Part shown: positions 59,468 through 64,000 of the stretch, piece by piece
Position numbering within the stretch: position 1 is the first letter of the stretch
Layout of the letters: each line of letters opens with the position of its first letter
Assembly (NCBI RefSeq): GCF_026240095.1
Contig: NZ_JAPIVG010000004.1
Location: forward strand, 372,001-436,000
Direction of reading: 5' to 3'
Length of the DNA: 64,000 bases
Origin: Pedobacter sandarakinus
GTDB lineage: Bacteria > Bacteroidota > Bacteroidia > Sphingobacteriales > Sphingobacteriaceae
Program-made: the position numbers and the translations under genes
Notes under the pieces: model-generated
Seen by the model: only the letters and a program-made list of their open reading frames with translations
What the model was told of the DNA's origin: nothing
Database searches by the model: none

Positions 59468-62400
59468 CTAGTTAAGCTTATAATTCACAACATTCAACCC
59501 CAGCAATTGTTCTAAGAACTTGTTATTGGGATTAATCCTCAGATTTTTCGAAGGCAAGTCTAACATGATTTGTTTCTCATTATCGAATACAGCAAAATTT
59601 AACTGACAGTTTTGCTGTTCGGTATTTGCCTTATTGTCTGCAAGTATGGCTTCGATTTCCCGCATAAGCTCATCATTTACCCTTTCTATAGGTACCTGAA
59701 TGGTTAAACTTTTGGTTAACTTATCTCGAAGTTCAGACATGAGGTTAATGGCCGTGATTTTAAATTCCCAATCGCCTGCCTTGCCAAAACGCTCGCCAAC
59801 TCGTCCCCTTATCTGCAAGAAATACCCTTCTGTTAAAAAGGACTTAAACTTTAGAAAGTCTTCTCCAAACAGGGCCATTTCGCAGGCATCGTCATAATCT
59901 TCAAAAACGAAGGTACCAAAGGGCTTACCTGTTTTCGTGATTCGTTGAGATGCAGAAACAACCAAGCCGCCTACGCAAAGTTCGCGATTTTTAAGTTTAT
60001 CAAATTCTGCAAGTACCTCTTCGTTGCTATCGCCCATGCGCACTTTATTAATAATGCTCAGCTGCTTTACATTATGGGTACAAAAGCGATCGAGTTCAAG
60101 TTTATAGTTGTCTAAAGGATGGCCAGAGAGAAAAATCCCAATGGCGTCTTTTTCATACTTTAAACGATCCATTAGTGCCCACTCTGGCGAAACCGGCAAC
60201 GAAGGTTCCAAAATTAAATCGGCCTTAGAGCCTCCAAACAGCGATCCCTGAGATGTACTTTCATTGTTTTGGAAGTCGTTGGCAAACTTGATAATTTTTT
60301 CGATTCCATTCATTTTATCATGGGGACCAATGTAGAAATATTGCGCCCTATGCCCGCCAAACGCATCAAATGCACCGCTGTAGACGAAACTTTCGTAAGC
60401 TTTCTTATTTACAATACGCGTGTTAGATCGCTTGGCAAAATCGTACACCGACTGGTAGGCGCCATTGCTCAAGCGTTCTTCAATAATACTTTCTACCGCT
60501 TTCTCGCCAACACCTTTAACCGCCGACATGCCAAACCGTACCTCTCCCTTTTGATTTACAGAGAATTTCAAATCAGATTCGTTAACATCTGGACCCAATA
60601 CGGTTACGCCCATTTGCCTACATTCCTCCATAAAAAACGCTACCTGTTTAATGTCGCTCATGTTATTTGAAAGCACAGCAGCCATATACTCTGCCGGGTA
60701 ATGTGCTTTTAAATAAGCTGTTTGGTAAGCAATCCATGCATAACAGGTAGAGTGCGATTTATTAAATGCATAGGATGCAAAAGCTTCCCAATCTTTCCAG
60801 ATTTTTTCTAATGTAGTGGCATCATGTCCCTTTTCTGCCGCTTGTTTTACAAACTTGGGTTTCATTTTATCCAGAACATCTTTCTGTTTCTTACCCATAG
60901 CTTTCCGCAAAACATCTGCCTCACCTTTGGTAAAGCCTGCTAGTTTTTGCGATAAAAGCATCACCTGCTCTTGGTAAACGGTGATCCCGTATGTTTCTTT
61001 AAGGTATTCTTCGCAGGCATCCAAATCGTACTGAATTTCTTCTTCACCATTCTTGCGCCGTACGAAGCTAGGAATATACTCCATCGGGCCTGGGCGATAC
61101 AAGGCATTCATGGCGATTAAATCGTCGAAAACGGTTGGTTTCAGCTCTTTCATGTATTTCTGCATTCCAGGACTTTCATACTGAAAAATACCAATGGTCT
61201 CACCTCGCTGGAAAAGCTCGTAAGTCATGACGTCATCAATAGGAAAATTATCTGGATTTAATTCGATACCATGTCTTTTCTTAACCAACTTCACCGTGTC
61301 TTTAATAAGCGTAAGGGTTTTTAAGCCTAGGAAATCCATCTTTAGTAAGCCAGCACTTTCTACAACAGAGTTGTCAAATTGGGTTACATAAAGATCAGAG
61401 TCTTTAGCTGTTGCAACGGGAACAAAATTCGTAATATCACTCGGGGTAATGATTACGCCACAGGCATGGATACCGGTATTTCTCAAAGAACCCTCCAGAA
61501 CCTGTGCCTGCTGAATGGTTTCTGCACTTAAATCTTTTAAACCACCAAGGTTTTTTAATTCAACAACACGTTCATACTCATCTGGGCGAAGCGCATCCTT
61601 TAAACTCTTTTCATCGAGGTTGAAGATCTTCGCTAACTTCATATTAGGAATGAGTTTGGCAATTTTATCGGCCTCGAACAATGGCAAATCTAACACCCTC
61701 GCTGTATCCCGAATAGAAGACTTGGCAGCCATGGTGCCATAAGTAATAATTTGGGCTACCTGACTGGAACCATATTTATTGATTACATATTCCATTACCC
61801 TTCCACGACCTTCATCATCAAAGTCGATATCGATATCGGGCATCGAAACACGATCTGGATTTAGAAAACGCTCAAAAAGCAAATCGTATTTTATAGGGTC
61901 GATGTTGGTGATCCATAAGCAATAAGCCACCACAGAGCCAGCAGCAGAACCACGGCCGGGGCCTACTGATACATCTCTCCGCCGTGCTTCGGCAATAAAA
62001 TCCTGAACAATTAAAAAATAACCCGGGTAGCCTGTCTTTTCTATGGTAGCCAATTCAAAATCTAAGCGTTCGATTACTGGTGGAGTAAGTTCCCCATACC
62101 TGATTTTAGCACCTTCGTATGTTAAATGTCTTAAGAATTTATTCTCCCCCCTTTTGCCACCATCGAGTTCATCTTCAGGAACCAGGAATTGCTCAGGAAT
62201 ATCGAATTTTGGCAATAATACTTCGCGAGCAAGCTTGTAAGTTTCAATTTTATCAACAATTTCCTGTATGTTTAAAATTGCCTCTGGCAAATCGGCGAAA
62301 AGCGCCTTCATTTCATCACCAGACTTGAAATAGTATTCTTGATTAGGCAAGCCATAACGGTAGCCGCGACCACGACCAATAGGGGTTGCCTGTTTCTCGC

Positions 62401-63901
62401 CATCTTTTACACAAAGTAAAATATCGTGTGCATTAGCATCTTTTTTATTGATGTAATAGGTATTGTTGGTGGCTACCAGCTTTACCTCATGCTTTTTCGA
62501 TAAAGCAATCAATGCGGTATTTACCCGATCTTCGTCTTCCTGATTATGGCGCATAACCTCTATGTAGAAATCATCGCCAAACTGAGCTTTCCACCATAGC
62601 AGCGCCTCCTCTGCCTGGTTTTCGCCCATGTTTAAGATTTTGTTAGAAATTTCGCCAGAAAGGTTTCCAGATAACACAATAATATCGTCTTTATATTGCT
62701 CGATTACCTGCCTATCGATACGGGGCACATAGTAAAACCCTTTAGTATAAGCAATTGACGACATCTTGGCCAAATTATGGTAGCCATTTTTGTTTTTGGC
62801 CAGCAACACCATTTGGTATCCATTATCTTTTGCAGTTCTATCGAGGTGATTATCACATACAAAGAATTCAACCCCAACAATGGGCGTCATGATTACTTCG
62901 GTAGGCCGTTCGCCAGCCTCAATAGCGGCTGCATTTTTCGCCTCTGCAGCTTTATTATGGTTGAGTACGTTGTTCACGAAATGAAAAGCACCCATCATAT
63001 TGGCATGATCCGTCATGGCTACGGCTGGCATCTTTAAAGATGCCGCTGCCTTTACCAGTGCAGGGATGCTAATGGTACTCTGCAAAACTGAAAATTGGGT
63101 GTGGTTGTGAAGATGCACGAATGTAGCAGCGGCTAGCTCTTGCTTATTGTTGGCTAACTCTTGTTTAGACACACCCCCACCCTCTTCTTTTTGAAGGCGT
63201 TTGCGAATTTCATCAGACGCAGCTTTGAGATTAATATGCTGGATACCAAAACTCGGGATAGCGCCCGGGTTAAACTCCCTAAAACGTGGAAAATACTCAG
63301 CGTCTACAAGAAGTTCTTCCTTTTTGAAAACTTCTTTTTTGATGAGCTCTAAAAAGCATCGCGTAGTGGCTTCTACATCGGCTGTAGCATTGTGGGCTTC
63401 GTTGAATGGCACTCCAAAAAGGTAGCCGTGCAACTCTGTTAAAGTGGGCAATTTAAATCTGCCCCCCCTACCGCCGGGAAGTTTCAGTAAATCGGCGGTG
63501 ATTTCTGTACAGGTATCTAAAACCGGCATCTCTGCCAGATGATTTTCGATGCCGAAACGATAAAACTCACAACCCATAATGTTTACATCGAAGCCTACAT
63601 TCTGGCCCACGATGAACTTGGATTTAGAAAGCGCCATACTAAATTTCGATAACACCTCTGCCAAAGCTACGCCCTGCTCAGCTGCCAATTCGGTAGAAAT
63701 TCCGTGAATGCGCTCAGCATCGTACGGAATATTAAAACCCTCTGGCTTAACCAAATAATCTTGATGTTCCACCATCCTTCCCATCTCATCGTGTAGCTGC
63801 CAGGCAATTTGAATACAACGCGGCCAATTATCGGTATCGGTAATAGGTGCATTATAGTTACGAGGCAAACCCGTGGTTTCAGTATCGAAAATTAAATACA
63901 T
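59468..63901 (-). CDS. dnaE: DNA polymerase III alpha subunit with fused 3'-5' exonuclease
   Basis: 1477 residues. An N-terminal DEDD-type exonuclease (epsilon-like) holds YLIFDTETTGLPRNY, with Asp6 and Glu8 as metal ligands, and later HNATADVEATTRC. A linker is followed by the PHP domain (FVHLHNHTQFSVLQSTISIP and AVAMTDHANM) and the polymerase core (GPGRGSAAGSVVAYCLWI and MPDIDIDFDDEGRGRVMEYV). This fusion is usual in this phylum. It is the replicative polymerase and works with the DnaN clamp encoded at 32.5 kb. A minus-strand TACTTTTG box lies at 63954-63947, 45 nt upstream. Confidence 0.96.
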   Translation of the reverse strand: MYLIFDTETTGLPRNYNAPITDTDNWPRCIQIAWQLHDEMGRMVEHQDYLVKPEGFNIPYDAERIHGISTELAAEQGVALAEVLSKFSMALSKSKFIVGQNVGFDVNIMGCEFYRFGIENHLAEMPVLDTCTEITADLLKLPGGRGGRFKLPTLTELHGYLFGVPFNEAHNATADVEATTRCFLELIKKEVFKKEELLVDAEYFPRFREFNPGAIPSFGIQHINLKAASDEIRKRLQKEEGGGVSKQELANNKQELAAATFVHLHNHTQFSVLQSTISIPALVKAAASLKMPAVAMTDHANMMGAFHFVNNVLNHNKAAEAKNAAAIEAGERPTEVIMTPIVGVEFFVCDNHLDRTAKDNGYQMVLLAKNKNGYHNLAKMSSIAYTKGFYYVPRIDRQVIEQYKDDIIVLSGNLSGEISNKILNMGENQAEEALLWWKAQFGDDFYIEVMRHNQEDEDRVNTALIALSKKHEVKLVATNNTYYINKKDANAHDILLCVKDGEKQATPIGRGRGYRYGLPNQEYYFKSGDEMKALFADLPEAILNIQEIVDKIETYKLAREVLLPKFDIPEQFLVPEDELDGGKRGENKFLRHLTYEGAKIRYGELTPPVIERLDFELATIEKTGYPGYFLIVQDFIAEARRRDVSVGPGRGSAAGSVVAYCLWITNIDPIKYDLLFERFLNPDRVSMPDIDIDFDDEGRGRVMEYVINKYGSSQVAQIITYGTMAAKSSIRDTARVLDLPLFEADKIAKLIPNMKLAKIFNLDEKSLKDALRPDEYERVVELKNLGGLKDLSAETIQQAQVLEGSLRNTGIHACGVIITPSDITNFVPVATAKDSDLYVTQFDNSVVESAGLLKMDFLGLKTLTLIKDTVKLVKKRHGIELNPDNFPIDDVMTYELFQRGETIGIFQYESPGMQKYMKELKPTVFDDLIAMNALYRPGPMEYIPSFVRRKNGEEEIQYDLDACEEYLKETYGITVYQEQVMLLSQKLAGFTKGEADVLRKAMGKKQKDVLDKMKPKFVKQAAEKGHDATTLEKIWKDWEAFASYAFNKSHSTCYAWIAYQTAYLKAHYPAEYMAAVLSNNMSDIKQVAFFMEECRQMGVTVLGPDVNESDLKFSVNQKGEVRFGMSAVKGVGEKAVESIIEERLSNGAYQSVYDFAKRSNTRIVNKKAYESFVYSGAFDAFGGHRAQYFYIGPHDKMNGIEKIIKFANDFQNNESTSQGSLFGGSKADLILEPSLPVSPEWALMDRLKYEKDAIGIFLSGHPLDNYKLELDRFCTHNVKQLSIINKVRMGDSNEEVLAEFDKLKNRELCVGGLVVSASQRITKTGKPFGTFVFEDYDDACEMALFGEDFLKFKSFLTEGYFLQIRGRVGERFGKAGDWEFKITAINLMSELRDKLTKSLTIQVPIERVNDELMREIEAILADNKANTEQQNCQLNFAVFDNEKQIMLDLPSKNLRINPNNKFLEQLLGLNVVNYKLN

Positions 63902-63946
63902 AGTGTGTTAAAAAGAATTAGCCGTTGCAGCATCATCACGGTTTTT

Positions 63947-63954
63947 CAAAAGTA
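63947..63954 (-). promoter_or_regulatory. -7 promoter box for dnaE
   Basis: Minus-strand TACTTTTG, 45 nt upstream of the dnaE ATG. No clear -33 element. The last 99 bp of the window contain no gene. Confidence 0.35.
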
Positions 63955-64000
63955 GGGAATTTGAAATTGGATGCTATGGTTATTTTATCAACAAAAAGTA

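Overview
The window looks like a chromosomal piece of a low-GC Bacteroidota genome, most likely the family Sphingobacteriaceae (Pedobacter-like). The evidence is gliding genes gldA/gldF/gldG/gldC, a DnaE polymerase with a fused N-terminal exonuclease, many DUF families typical of this phylum (DUF2520, DUF3810, DUF4397, DUF4178), Bacteroidota-type -7 promoter boxes (TAnnTTTG) close to start codons, and few Shine-Dalgarno sequences. There are no rRNA or tRNA genes, insertion sequences, prophage or CRISPR arrays that I can see. Most of the window is core genome.

Layout. 1-10 kb, minus strand: a partial gene at the left edge, maf, a Spy-like periplasmic protein, kdsC, iscX, a 2Fe-2S ferredoxin, a DUF2520 protein, ccmF and ccmE, then glutamate dehydrogenase, then ccmD/ccmC/ccmB. 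The cytochrome c maturation locus is thus split by gdhA. 10-18 kb, plus strand: ogt, a small cupin, then a tight operon of an AdoMet-decarboxylase-like protein, a DUF4178 zinc-ribbon membrane protein, a 57-residue membrane protein, DUF350, a membrane-embedded spermidine-synthase-like enzyme, an FAD amine-oxidase-like lipoprotein, a polytopic membrane protein and a lipocalin. This is the most unusual system in the window: a polyamine-type enzyme pair placed in a membrane context, with a decarboxylase homologue that lacks the usual catalytic cysteine.

18-31 kb: gldC, a DEAD-box helicase, dihydroorotase, a frameshifted small gene, DUF3810, miaE, a glycosyltransferase, hscA, a flavin monooxygenase-like protein, a zinc phospholipase/nuclease-like protein and DedA. 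31-41 kb: two DUF4397 lipoproteins, dnaN, gldG/gldF/OMP/gldA, a glycerophosphodiesterase and glycyl-tRNA synthetase. 41-55 kb: an AraC/SDR pair, two NlpC/P60 proteins, a CAP protein, GtrA, and a spread-out phenylalanine/tyrosine degradation set (aromatic amino acid hydroxylase with adjacent SDR, fumarylacetoacetate hydrolase, homogentisate dioxygenase, 4-hydroxyphenylpyruvate dioxygenase). 55-64 kb: DsbA-like and peroxiredoxin, DUF58, a decayed membrane gene, a PQQ sugar dehydrogenase, trxA and dnaE.

A family of about 60-100 bp intergenic repeats recurs at least nine times, in both orientations. Each copy has conserved ends and most have an internal inverted repeat. At least one copy shows compensatory changes in the stem. 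Two genes carry reading-frame damage: 22270-22646 (one shift at an A8 run) and 56959-57370 (three shifts). All calls come from reading the sequence; no database search was run.
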